64,000 nt of DNA, taken from Branchiostoma floridae. Lineage: Eukaryota > Chordata > Leptocardii > Amphioxiformes > Branchiostomatidae. Position numbers and translations under genes: made by a program. This document shows positions 32,684-44,974 of this stretch, piece after piece. The DNA is taken from the NCBI RefSeq assembly GCF_000003815.2, contig NC_049985.1, positions 14,476,587-14,540,586 of the forward strand, in the 5' to 3' direction. The first letter of the stretch is position 1, and every line of letters begins with the position of its first letter. The notes beneath the pieces were generated by a model. It was given only the letters and a program-made list of their open reading frames with translations. It was not told where the DNA came from and did not search any database.

Positions 32684-35600
32684 ATGAAGCTGTTTGTCTG
32701 CACGCTGGCTGTGACGATGGTTGTCGTCGCAATGATGATTGAAGACTCCGAGGGAGCACGGTACCGGCGGCTTACGCGGCGCTTCCGTGACACAGATGAA
32801 GTACTGAGTACGGTTGTGGAGAAGGCGAGGGCGCTCCTGGACGACCTGGATGAACTGCAGCACTTGCAGGTTGAGGGTACCGGTGGCGGCGTGCACGTGA
32901 CCGGGGGTACACGGGGTCGGGAGGTAGAGGATCTGGAGGAGGATGACTGTAAGAAATTCCACTTATTTTGCTCGTAACACTCATCCACATCCGGTAACAC
33001 TCATACTTCAAGAAGTGTAAGTTAGTAAGTTAAATATATACATTATCATGCATAGATTCTGTAAATGTGATAGTTATAAATATATATAGTTTTGTATAAT
33101 TAATTATAAAATGGAATACTGCTAAAGGACTTTCACATACCATATATTCTATTCTGGCAGAGAAGACAACCGTTTAAAATAGACTACGCTAATGTTTGTA
33201 TAATGAATAGTTCAAGACAAAAGAACAAGATCTAAAAAAAACTCCGTATATATTCATGCAAGACAGTATGAGGTCTCCGAACTCTTGTTTAAACTTGCGT
33301 CGCTACAAATTGAGGCCTGTTGCAAGGCATAGATTCTTGCAAAGACATTCTGCTTCGACCCTTTATTCATTTGCCCTTGCCTATTGTCATGCAAGTACCT
33401 GAATTCGATTTTTTACTTCGGTATCTTCGTGCGTATCAAAAGGAAAAATATTTGATAAAAGTTTGTGGTGCTTTTTGTACAGCAAATCCGCGCATAGTCA
33501 TAGAAAATTGCTTCTATATGAACTGCGACTTATTCCTAGTCTCTCCTTGGGAGGAAGTAGTTAACTAGTAGTTGTGCCATTCAAAATGTCCTGTCGGTAA
33601 GAGTAATCGATGTCCTTACTTCCAGACGTGCGGGGGCGACGTACGCCTACAGGCTTCAGGACGGTTGAGGGTACCGGCGGCGTGCACGTGACCGGGGGTA
33701 CGCGGGGTCGGGAGGTAGAGGATCTGGAGGAGGATGACTGTAAGAAATTCCACTTATGTTGCTCGTTTTCATCCGGTAACACTCTAGAATGTAACAATGT
33801 CTCTTTATTCGTCCAGTGGGACATTGTCCACGTATTCAGCATGCCACGTTGAAATTATTAATAGAGTATGAAGTTTTCAGTAGCATGTGAGTGTGTGGAA
33901 GGGGCGTTTCCGGCGCTATATCTCCAAAACGAAACGTGCGGTCGCGATGATATTTGGTACATGGGTTGGGGGTGGTGGCCTGAAGCTCAGGTTGGATTTT
34001 GGCGAAACCCGTTGATATTTTTCAGCTTTTTCGGACCAGTCCAAGAAGTAATTAAAAAATTAAAAAGCGGGTTTGTACTGATATTATGTACTGGTCCCTA
34101 CACCTAATTGTTGATATACCATGCTATGTGTGTTTATAGTCCTATGTTCAACTTTCTTGATAAGGTTTCATACTGAAGGCAATTTTTTTTTTTTGGGGGG
34201 GGGGCACTTTTTTATTCGCTCGCTCGCATCAGTTTTGGGGTTCATCCATATAATCAAATCAACATGACCTTTTAGAGTTTGTGGGTAGGTTTTGGGAAGA
34301 TGAAGGGCAAAGTCAATTTTGGCCCCCCTCACAGCTTGCTCTGAAACTGAAAAAGCATGGTTTTCATTTTTTCCCAAGAGAATATCTGTACAAAGGAACC
34401 ATGTCTGTCGATGATATTTGGCATGCAGATATTTTCGAGATGCAAATATCATCATCATCATCATCAATGAGGAAAGTCTATAATTCCAATGTTTTCCATA
34501 ATAAGAGTTTTAAAACATGTAATATTTGAATTCCATGGCAGGTGGAACATTTACAGGTATAAATTATTCAAATTAGAGTCTAATTTGCATAGTTAATGTG
34601 AATGTGCCATAATTTCTTGCTACGTTATATGTATTTCATACTTCAACAGGTATAAGTTAGTAAGTTAATTTTTTACATTATCATGCATAGATTATGTAAA
34701 TTTGATAGTTATTTGTATAATTCATTATAAAATGGAATACTGCCAAAGGAAATTCATACATATCATATATTCTATTCTGGTAGAGAATACAATCATTTAA
34801 TAAAATGGACTACGCTAATGTCTTTATAATCAATAGGACAAGACAAAACAAAAAGATCGCAAAAACTTCGTATATTTCATGCAGGTATGAGGTCTCCGAA
34901 CTCTTGTTTAAATTTGCGTCGCTGCAAATTGAGGCCTGTTGCAAGGCATAGATTCTTGCAAAGACATTCGGCTTCAGCCCTTTATTCATTTTCCATTGCC
35001 CTTTGCCATGCAAGTACGTGAATCCGATTCTTTACTTAGGTATCTTGGCGTGTATCAAAAGGAAAAATATTTGATAAAAGTTTGTGGTGCTTTTTGTACA
35101 GCAAATCCGCGCATAGTCATAGAAAATTGATTCTACATGAACTGCAACTTATTCTAGTCTCTCCTTGGGAGGAACTAGTTAACTAGTAGTTGTGCCATTC
35201 AAAATGTCCTGTCGGTAAGAGTGATCGATGTCCTTACTTCCAGACGTGCGGGGGCGACGCACGACTACAGGCTTCAGGACGGTTGAGGGTACCGGTGTGC
35301 ACGTGACCGGGGGTACACGGGGTCGGGAGGTAGAGGATCTGGAGGAGGATGACTGTAAGAAATTCCACTTATTTTGCTCGTTTTCATCCGGTAACACTCT
35401 AGTATGTAAAGATGTTTCTTTATTCGTCCAGTGGGACATTGTCCACGTATTCAGCATGCCACGTTGAAATTATTAATAGAGTATGAAGTTTTCAGTAGCA
35501 CGTGAGTGTGTGGAAGGGGCGTTTCCGGCGCTATGTCTCCAGAACGAACCGTGCACGTGCGATCGCGATGATATTTGGTACATGGGTTGGGGATGGTGGC

Positions 35601-37491
35601 CTGACGCTCAGGTTTGATTTTGGCGAAACCCGTTCCAGTTTTTTTAGGGATCGGTCCAAGACGGGTTTGTACCGGTACGATGTACGAAAATTTGTATTAT
35701 AGACCTAATTGCTGGTATACCATACTATGTGTGTGTGTGTGTGTTTTTCTGACGACTCAGGTTTCATACTGAAGGAATTTTGTTTGCCAAATTTTTTTTA
35801 TTCGGGCGCTCGCATCAGTCTTGGAATTCCCAGAGGATGTCATCCATATAATCAAATCAACATGGCCTTATCGAGTATGTGGATAGGTTTGGGGAAGATG
35901 AAGGCCAAAGTCAATTTTGACCCCTAGCAGCTTGCAGAACTGCAGATCTGGAACTGCAATAATGTAAGATGGGATACGCTAATTACAGCTTTGTTTGAAT
36001 AATCAATAGGACAGGACAAAACAAAAAAGATCACAAAAACTCATGTATATTTCATGCAGGTATGAGGTCTCCGATCTCTTGTTTAAACTTGCGTCGCTGC
36101 AAATTGAGGCCTGTTGCAAAGCAAAGATTCTTGCAAAGACATTCTGCTTCAGCCGTTTATTCATTTGGCCTTGCCCTTTGTCATGCAAGTACGTGAATTC
36201 GATTCTTTACTTAGGAAAAATATTTGATAAAAGTTTGTGGTGCTTTTTGTACAGCAAATCCGCGCATAGTCATAGAAAATTGCTTCTACATGAACTGCGA
36301 CTTATTCCCAGTCTCTCCTTGGGAGGAAGTAGTTAACTAGTAGTTGTGCCATTCAAAATGTCCTGTCGGTAAGAGTGATCGATGTCCTTACTTCCAGACG
36401 TGCGGGGACGACGCACGTCTACAGGCTTCAGGACGGTTGAGGGTACCGGTGGCGGCGTGCACGTGACCGGGGGTACGCGGGGTCGGGAGGTAGAGGATCT
36501 GGAGGAGGATGACTGTAAGAAATTCCACTTATGTTGCTCGTTTTCATCCGGTAACACTCAAGTATGTAAACATGTTTCTTTATTCGTCCAGTGGGACATT
36601 GTCCACGTATTCAGCACGCCAGATTGAAATTATTAATAGAGTATGAAGTTTTCAGTAGCATGTGAGTGTGTGGAAGGGGTGTTTCCGGCGCTGTATCTCC
36701 AGAACGAAGCGTGCGATCGCGTTGATGTTTGGTACATGGGTTGGGGATGGTGACCTGGCGCTTAAGCCCCCTTCACACGAGAGCACGAATGAGCCGGAAT
36801 GACGTCCGAATAAATTTTTTTTTCTATTCGTGGCAATTCCTCGCAATTCGTACCGTATTCTAAATATTCTTACTGCATTCGAGATATTCGTCCCCGTTCT
36901 TTTGGCTGGCTCGAAAGTTTTTGACATGTTAAAAACCGTCGAGGTGCATTCGAAGTGGAGGAATATTGAATGGCATTCGTAGTGGATTCTTAGTGTATTC
37001 TAACTATTCTGACTGCAGTCTGACCGCATTCTACGGCATTCTAACATTATTCGAAACATTCTTATCTCATTCGATGGAGAACCGAAACGGCAAGCCACCT
37101 CGAATCCTGCCAGAATGTGGCCGAAAGAATATTTCGAATGCCGTAAGAACGTCTAGAATGCCCTACGAATTCACAGGAATAGACAAGAATTTTCATTCTG
37201 ACGGCATTCCGGCTCATTCCTTCTCGCGTGAAGGGGATTTAAGGCCCATTTGGAATTCCCACCCGAATGGCCCCGAATGTGACATGAAGTTTGCAAATAC
37301 TTCATTCTGTCTGGTTCGGCTTGATTCCTGCTAATTCGATTTCCGTGTGAAGGCCCTATAAGGTTTGATTTTGGCGTTCCAGTGTTTTTTTAGGGACTGG
37401 CCCAAGAAGTAAAAAACGGTACGAGTAATCGATGTCCTTACTTCCAGACGTGCGGGGGCGACGCACGCCTACAGGCTTCAGGACGGTCTGA
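32684..37491 (+). CDS. Secreted repeat protein / candidate peptide precursor, 5 coding exons
   Basis: Exons are 32684-32948 (UTR from 32671), 33626-33739, 35244-35354, 36398-36514 and 37448-37491 (TGA), totalling 651 nt or 216 aa. Each internal exon follows TTACTTCCAG and ends GAGGATGACT before GTAAGA. They measure 114, 111 and 117 nt, all multiples of three with phase 1 at both sides, so any number stays in frame. Residues 1-24 form a signal peptide (MKLFVCTLAVTMVVVAMM..). Residues 63-88 are VEGTGGGVHVTGGTRGR plus EVEDLEEDD. Each added exon then gives YVRGRRTPTGFRT plus that block again. RGRR and TRGR resemble prohormone cleavage sites, and EEDDY resembles a tyrosine-sulfation site. AATAAA at 37553 is 62 bp after the stop. 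I recognise no family; the peptide-precursor role is inferred. Unspliced, exon 1 would read through to a stop at 32975. Confidence 0.6.
33012..34650 (+). repeat. Tandem genomic unit 1 carrying repeat exon 2
   Basis: Starts at GTAAGTTAGTAAGTTAA and holds TTATCATGCATAGATT, GAGGTCTCCGAACTCTTGTT, AAATTGAGGCCTGTTGCAA, TTTGTGGTGCTTTTTGTACA, the exon at 33626-33739 and GTGTGTGGAAGGGGCGTTTC. It is the longest of the three units. Extra material includes a G/T homopolymer region near 34185 and a (TCA)n run near 34450. Confidence 0.8.
34651..35965 (+). repeat. Tandem genomic unit 2 carrying repeat exon 3
   Basis: Same landmark order as unit 1, with the exon at 35244-35354. A short (TG)n run lies at about 35730. 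Confidence 0.8.
35966..37447 (+). repeat. Tandem genomic unit 3 carrying repeat exon 4
   Basis: 5'-shortened unit with the exon at 36398-36514. It is interrupted by a foldback element (36767-37356) inside the text that reads GGCCTGACGCTCAGGTTTGA in unit 2. The unit sequence resumes at AGGTTTGATTTTGGCG and leads to the terminal exon. Confidence 0.8.
36767..37356. mobile_element. Foldback element, about 590 bp
   Basis: The left end CCCCCTTCACACGAGAGCAC is mirrored at 37200-37236 (GAGCCGGAATG on the left against CATTCCGGCTCATTC on the right, then GAAGGGG). A second, outer copy of the end (CGTGTGAAGGCCC) lies at 37344-37356. The left half is rich in ATTC and the right half in GAAT, as expected for long inverted arms. 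It is flanked by TTAAG and TATAAGG. Unit 2 provides the uninterrupted site. No coding capacity. Confidence 0.8.
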
Positions 37492-37734
37492 AGACCAGAG
37501 GCTGAAGACCAGCGACGCCAACAGCAGGCCATGACGAAACGCTCGGTTGATGAATAAAGATGGTGAAAATGCAGTCTTGCTATGATCCTTATCCGCATTC
37601 TGTTGTACTTCTCGCTTTCACGTAATTGCTGTGAAGTTTTTTCTCATTATCTTGACACTACATCAATTGCTCCATACATAAAGTAGCATCTTCAGAAAAA
37701 TGTTATATTCACCAAGACAAGTCATTTGGTTTCC

Positions 37735-39431
37735 GTACCAGCCCAAATAATACATTTATGGTCTAAACATAAGCCAAATCCCAAAATGAAATCTTTCTAA
37801 GGGCACCAAGTTGAAATTGTGAAGTCTTGAGCATATATATGTACTTAAACGTTCTGACTTGATACAACACAAAAACGCAAAAAAGACAAAACATCTTGAG
37901 TTGTCTTCTTTGCGTTGGATCAGGTTAAAACCTTTCAATGATTACCGTCTCAACACACATGATTTCGTATTCTACAGTAGGTTCTTTTGTGTCCTTTTTG
38001 AGATCCTTGAGAGTGTGTTGAGGTAACTCTCCTGCCTTTGTTCTAAAGAACTCTTGCAAAGGCTGATCAGACTGAAGTCATGTGGTTATAACTTACATAA
38101 TCCTTTTGAGCTTTTAAACACAATTTCCTTTTTCCTTTTAAACACTATTTAATCATGATATTGTTTAAGCCGTTTACAAATTTTTCCTTTGCACATGTAA
38201 CCCGACTTCAGCCATAACTCGTTTTTCTATCGCCTATCTAGATACAGGAACACAATGTCCCTCTAGAGACAGATAACACATTGCTAACATTCAGAGTGTG
38301 TGAGTAGTCTTGAATTTTGGGAAGATAGACAGGCTATTGATATGGATCTTGTCATAGGGGTAGACGCTGTGCCAATGCCAATAGTTTTTGTTTTTCATTG
38401 CCAATGTTTGCGATACAAGCACCTCATGTTGAGACCGATGCTACATCCATATTAGCAGACAGGCTGTTAGTCAACTACAGCAGTCTGAAAACATGTGTAA
38501 AACTATCTACACATAGAGGTGCTGTATCTATAGCATTGAGACAATTTCTTCAAGTATACATTATCTATAGGAAACGATAAGTGAAAGATAGACCCCAGTC
38601 TATACAGTTGAAAGTCTAACACTGCAAAAGTAAGAACCGCTTTGTTCCATCTAAAGCCAAAGGAAAGCATATACTCTGGTCTCAGAGTTAACACTTATAT
38701 GGAAGACCCGTGAAACTTGTGTGAATGTAGTTTAAGATAAGAAAAAACTGCATTGCTTACCTTTGTCACAGGTATAACTTTCATGACTGTACATCAATGA
38801 CGTCAGCAGATTTTTATGTTATGTTATCCTAAGATGAATGGTTGATGGGAATGTTAAAGAACTTGTGACATGTTAAGAACTTGAGACCCAAAATGTATAA
38901 TAACGAATAAGAAGACAAAATGTTACCATTTTCTTATGATCTGTTATAGGCTTGAACAAAATATGAACTAACTGGGGAAAGCGCATTGTAGCTAAAGAAT
39001 TATCATGTCAAGGAAAACAGCTGCAAATAGCGAATTGTGTTACATCTAGTTTGTTACAGTCCCCAGAAAAAAATGAAAACTTTTGTTGATATCGAGTCTT
39101 TTAACACGCGTACAGTTACCAACACTTCTGTATCTGCTGTCTGACATTGAGACTGGCGATGTTAAGGAAGTTGAAGATTTTGTACTTCTGGCTTTTTTAT
39201 TAATCAAAATAAAGCTTAACTGCTTGCAGTTTGCGATTCTGTGATTTTTACTTGTTTGTCAGTGTGATGGAATGGCTGTATGGGATGTGTTAGTATGAGA
39301 TACATAAACATACATCAAGCACACATTGTTTCTGGCTTATTATACGAAGTAAAATGTAACAAAAATATTTAAAAAAGCAAAATAAGCAAAACGTGCCATC
39401 AAGGTGTGTGTGTGTATGTGTGTGTGTGTAT

Positions 39432-39490
<59 letters not shown>

Positions 39491-40340
39491 TGTGTGTGTG
39501 TGTGTACGTGTGTTCGTGTGTTTTAGTATGAGGCATAGAAATACGCCCGTTCCCATGGAAATTGGATATTGTAACGTTATATCTCCCACTAGCCAAGGCC
39601 CTTTGACCAATCAATATTGATGAGATTGACATAATTTACCGCGATATAATTGATTATCAAACTAGGGAGTGAGTGTTCTTATAATGCAATACATCCTATC
39701 AAAAATTCTAAGTCAGATTAAGAATGATTTTGATTTACAAACAATATATGCCTGATTATATTGGAATGAGCTTTATGAGGATGACCTGAACAAAGATTCA
39801 GCAAATAAAAGATCTATACTGTGAGGAATTTCCTGCAAGCCGTCACTTCTGGTGTTTTACTCGACGAGTGACCAGAACAATAAGGTGGGAATTTTCAAAA
39901 GACTTGTATGGGTAATATTATTAAAATATTCCGAAAGTCTCTGGCCAGAACTTCTAAGTGTTTGCTCGTGATTTATTGAATCGACGAATACACTATCTTA
40001 TGCTTTAATCCACACATATGGATCAAGTTCCTAAAACCACATTTTTGCGGAAGGAGCATGCAACTGTAGCACCTGGTGATGAACGCCACCTATCTGTTTG
40101 TGAGAGAATTGTACCGACATATTTGGACAGTTTTTAACTCAGTCAGTGTGTTTATGGTCTCAAAAAGCAATTCCACTGTAAAATTGAAAATATGCACATT
40201 TTGTAGCTGTCTAGCCAGGAAAGAAACAGATTTTCTTGAGATGTATTTCTGTGTATCTTTATGCAACGAAAATGTCCCGGCCGATCAAAATAAACATTTT
40301 TGACACCTACAACAGCAGTTATCCACTATCTGCAAGGGGC
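37735..40340 (+). repeat. Segmental duplication, copy B
   Basis: Collinear with copy A (20575-24540), but shorter. The 195-bp array is reduced to one chimeric unit (about 38225-38395) and both MITEs are missing. Similarity to A stops at CACTATCTGCAAG and resumes only at 43885, so about 3.5 kb lies between where A has the 70-bp minisatellite. Confidence 0.85.
39404..39520 (+). repeat. Long (TG)n microsatellite, copy B
   Basis: About 117 bp of TG with occasional TA and CG interruptions. It is the expanded counterpart of 22813-22860. Open frames of Cys-Val or Thr-His repeats over it are artefacts. Confidence 0.95.
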
Positions 40341-42880
40341 TCTGTTCGGCCCCAAACGCATGACCGCAGCAGTAAAAAAATTACACTTCCGCGCAACAAT
40401 TGCTTGACTGCCAAAATTTTCCTATAAGCAAGCTTTCATCTCGAATACTTTTTATTCAAGAAGGGGAAGCTGAAAGGGGATTTATACATACATACACAGA
40501 TGTGTGTATTTACACATATTATATTCATGTACGCAAAACGCGGACAACTCTCCCAAGACGAGATGGGGAAACCCAAACTTGGATACAGTACTTTTTTCAG
40601 TCCATTAGCTATCCTACATAATTTGTATGTGTAATCTTCCTGGACTTAGGGACATTAAAACATGAGGTACAAATTACATGGAATTTTAAAAAACTGGTAT
40701 TTACAGACTATGATACATTTACTTTAATGCATACATAGGAACCTCCTATCTAAACTTGTACTTACGTGCTAGCTAACTGATGTTCTGTGGCAGACTGTAT
40801 CATATGGATATAGTCTGGTGTGAATATAAAGGTCAGGAGTCAGCAAGTTGAACTGTTGTTTGTTGTGTGATAAGAATTCTCCGGAACTGACAGATGGTGT
40901 TCACTAACAGACTGCCATAACAAAGTTGTATTTATGTAGAAGCTGTACTGGGGTCTCGCCGGAGAATCAAGCGAGCAGCTTTAAGTTTTGTATGACTTTT
41001 AGTTGAATATTCTTCTGATATATAACTAGAGTTCCTCGAACACATATCTTCGCCAAATAAACAATTTCTATGGAAGATAGTTCTTTTTGAATGATTAATG
41101 TGTATAAGTCCATATGTTATCTAGTCACATCATGTAGTGGTTGGTTGGATTATGAACATTGTGAGTAGATTAGTCTATTCTGTCGGTGTACATAATGCAG
41201 CAAATGTTTTGGCGATGTGAATGAATGTCTTTGCATAATCAGAACAATTTGTACAGGTATGAGGTTACTGTTCTATTTTGTGTTGTCATAATTACTTTCG
41301 GAGAGCTGGTTATGTTTTGGGTAGCGTTTGTATGTATGTATGTATGTATGTATGTATGTATGTATGTAGAAACCAGCAAATTGAAGACCGGCTGAATGGA
41401 TTGAACTTGAAGTGATATTTGGTATGTGGGTAGGTCTTGGAAACCTGGAAACCACAGGAAGTCACGCCGATAATTGCATTCGTCACTCACCAAACCCCGG
41501 CCACTGTAACAGTTGTTCCTTCCAATTTACGGAACTTTTTAACTCACCAAGGGTCATCTAAGGGCCATATGTAAGGATTGCTACGACCCCCGCCTTGGTG
41601 AACGTTTGTTTCAATCTCATGAAAATAGAAAGTAAAGTTTTGCAGTCGCGAGTTAAGTCAGAGGTATTTTACAGAGTCCAAGGTTATGATTTCTGCCACT
41701 GTCCGATGACAGCCGCCTGTCACCTTTGGCGATTTGTATTTCTCGCAATGATGTCAGTTCTTTCTAGCCGACCTTTCCCTTACAACATGACATCTCTGTT
41801 AAGAGTTGAGGAATGCGTGGATAATTGACGGTGACCCTTTTGACCTAAGTGCTGTTCTTCAACATGTTGGGTTTGTCTTGTCCCAGCACTTGGTCACTTG
41901 TTGTTTTAACCTAGTTCACAGATGTAAGTACTATGTGTTACAAGCCGTCATTGTTCAATTATGTTATATTACTGACTTTACATAGTACTTATTCGTTTGT
42001 TTAGACCCATGTAGTGTTACTGGCACATGGAACACCAAGTTTCCTTGCAGTCCATCATAAGAAAATACACCTGAAGTGTCTCGTAGATATTAGCTCTACA
42101 TCTTTATATCAAGTGATATTCGTCAAGTTCCCTCTACTACATTTTTACCGTTCCCATGATATAGTGTTGCTTTTATTGTTGATCTGTATATAGATATAAG
42201 CAACACTTGTATATAGATATGTTATATTTCAACTGCTATGAATCCTTTGCTGTGTGCCGTCGTATTGACATCAATTCAGCAAGCTATTTAATTGCTTAAT
42301 TTTATAGATACGTGTTGGACACGGTCAGGCTTTGTATTTTGCTAACATGAACCATGACCATTTATAGGCATTTTTCAGCCAGTAGTCTCTACCAGACTCC
42401 ATCCTGGCGGAATAGTACACGGATGACCTAGTAACATCCCTGGTCAATCAGAATTTCATGCTTCCAAGACAACGTCTGTTTATCAGGGAGCCCCTGCTTC
42501 CACTGGCTCCTTTGACCTACTTTTTCTCTATTTTTAGACATCTATGGGTCGATTCAAGTCCTTTCAGGTGACTCCGTCACAAGTATTTTTCAACCGTTAT
42601 AGAAGTTTCCCTAAGTAATTATATTAAATACAGAGTGATTTATATAATTTGCATCTCATTATGTTGATAATCATCCAAAGTACCTACCTACCAAAAACAA
42701 AAAATATCCATCAATCCCCTCAGGAGTTATCCATCTAAAAAGTTACGAAATATAACACCCACTGCAATTCCAAACAAGCTGCTAGGGGGCCCAAAATTAG
42801 ACCATTGACTCCTAGTACCAACAGCTATCCACCAGTAAAAAACACGAACCTGGCACTTCTGGAAAATTTAGGCGCAAACT
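40340..42880. other. Insert of non-coding sequence within segment B
   Basis: AT-rich, with no recognised exon. It contains a (TATG)n microsatellite at 41329-41368 and one copy of text related to the lectin-intron repeats (TGATATTTGGTATGTGGGTA) near 41415. Confidence 0.45.
41329..41368. repeat. (TATG)n microsatellite
   Basis: About ten tetranucleotide units. Confidence 0.95.
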
Positions 42881-42884
42881 TTGA

Positions 42885-43330
42885 TGCTCACTTGCAGTAC
42901 CAAAACAATTTGCCAGGAGGCCCATTATCGAACTTGACCTTCCTTTCTGTGTCCCCTACCTATCAACCAAATATCATTAACATCCATCAAGAACATCTCG
43001 AGTTATCTTGCTTACAGACAAACGCACTTACATACAAAGCCAGCTACAGCACCATAGGTAAAAGGTAGCTAAACCATTCTCGCACATGGCAATCCTTTCC
43101 ACAGCCGCTACAGACCTGCCAAATATCGTGGAAATCGCCCAGCTACATTTTGACTTATGCCTCCCGAAAAAACACCAAAAAAAATACCAAGCTCGCTAAT
43201 GTACCATAGGAAAACGCCAGGTAACCCATTTTCGAACTAGGCATGCCTTTAAACAACCGCTACACACCTGCAAAAAATAAAAAAGTTCCATCCACAATTT
43301 CTCGAGTTATATCCTGTTGACCTACATACA
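42885..43330 (-). repeat. Diverged inverted copies of the 155-bp repeat
   Basis: CGAACTTGACCTTCCTTTCT, ATCTCGAGTTAT and CCAGGAGGCCCATTATCGAA are reverse complements of landmarks in the lectin intron array at 17600-18245. Two to three degraded units are visible. Confidence 0.6.
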
Positions 43331-43339
43331 GACCCAAGT

Positions 43340-43885
43340 CGGCAAAAACATAAGCTTCTTGGCGAAGCTAATAAGGACCAGACGGTGAACAGTAATCACG
43401 ATACCACAAGGTGAGGGATTCTGTTATGGGTTTAGCAGTGGAGGGTCTAGATAGATGGCACATTTTCTGATCATAACCCTGTGTGTGAGCGCGCCATTTT
43501 TTCGCAGTCACTTTGGTATGACTGTCCCAGGTGAAGCATTTATCCTATGTACCACCTAAAGAGCTTCATTTCCTATACTTGCTGAATGGAGTTGCCGTTG
43601 GAGTGTAAGGTGACTATACAGAAGAACAGATTTTAACGCCAGGTTACAAAAAGAAGTGAATAGCAGAGCAGACAGCGATCCTATATTGGAGATCGAACAG
43701 TGCCAAAACCACGACTCAAACTAGAACGGACCAGAGATGGGTGCAAAACCTAAGCAGTCACACTCTTACAGAACCAGAGGGATCCCTACTCTGTAAAGGC
43801 CTGAATTTTACAGTAACGCCTAACAAGATCCCCAGCACTGACATTGCCACAGAAACTGCGTCGGCCAGTCATCGGACCCGAATTC
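43340..43885. other. Non-coding stretch
   Basis: No recognised gene or repeat. Confidence 0.35.
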
Positions 43886-44345
43886 TCTAGTCCAAAGTCG
43901 CTAAACAGCAATATTGATCACTCGGGAGGAATTCAAACAAAATGCTGTCAAGGATTTGGTCACTTATGAAGGCATATTGATTCTTCCTGCTGACAAGGAG
44001 TCAAATTTTTGTATACATGGTATACAATGGTGAAATAGCCAGTTTGAACTAGGAACTTTAAATATAGGTTATTTGATTTACAGTATTGTCGAATCGGCTA
44101 TTAACAAAACATATGCTAGCTTCTATAATGTCTGTTGTCATAGCTGTCTTTGCTGCCAAATAATTGCCCCTCCCCTGCAGTGCTCAGCCTCAGTACCTGA
44201 TCTCTCACGCATTTTAGCTCAAGGATTTTGCGTAACACCGGGACGGATCGCTCTGGTGTTCAGCGGCTAGTCTAACGAATCTCTAGCAGTGCGCATGAAA
44301 ATCTGGCCATCATCAATAATATGCCTCTTAAGAAAACTGCTTTCT
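43885..44345 (+). repeat. Segment B', homologous to 24915-25665
   Basis: Shares the landmarks listed for segment A' in the same order and leads directly into the open frame starting at 44321. Confidence 0.8.
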
Positions 44346-44492
44346 CCACACTAATGCGTAAGGAGGGAATTGTCCAGGCCCAGACAGTTAAGGCCTCCGG
44401 GTTAGCCACCTTGCCTTGGCCCGCACCCCCACTCCGTCCCCTCAGTGATACCAGGAGTGGTTCGAGGGTATTTAAGATGAAGAACATTCCAG
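44321..44492 (+). CDS. Candidate first coding exon, unknown protein
   Basis: ATG at 44321 opens MPLKKTAFSTLMRKEGIVQA and continues for 57 codons of proline- and basic-rich sequence to MKNIP. A strong donor, CCAG|GTAAGA, lies at 44493. It sits at the end of a duplicated segment. The counterpart in segment A' (from about 25641) has a one-base shift and a stop after 11 codons, so at most this copy could be coding. No downstream exon was identified before the inverted segment C. I recognise no family; the call rests on the open frame and the donor alone. Confidence 0.25.
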
Positions 44493-44974
44493 GTAAGACG
44501 ACCATCTTACTAGTGTACAAGCTATCCTATCATTCCACTAAGCGACCTAAATGTTTACCCAATCCTGTGGTTAGGCTGTCAAAACAGCAAATAGGGCGGC
44601 CATATTGTTTGTCATTCAACTGCTGAATGATTGGTAAGGCCCAGTTATGTGATTAAGATAATGTAAAAGAAAGGTCTTAAAGTGTGCTGAGCTCAGTTTG
44701 TAGAAAGAGACATGTGAAGCTATTCTTTGAGTAAAACATGCGACATTTTAAATAATAAAAACAGAAGATACTATCGGGTGTAGACGACTACACTCAGTAA
44801 ACCTAAGTCAATTTTCGGCCTTTCAGCCTAATTAACTGCTGTCCTTACTTTTATTGTTGTACAACAATTACTTGCTGTTTTTGTCTGGGATTGCTGACAT
44901 GTTTTGAAGCTACATATTGATTAGATGCAATCTGACTATATTTATTTCACATATACCTTTTGCATATCTCAATA

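Noticed and set aside
33320-33568. Plus-strand frame MQGIDSCKDILLRPF, repeated at 34939
   Set aside because: Lies in the introns of the peptide gene. The second copy has a stop and the third is frameshifted; it has no splice support.
39290-39632. Open frames of Cys-Val or Thr-His repeats
   Set aside because: Translation of a (TG)n microsatellite.
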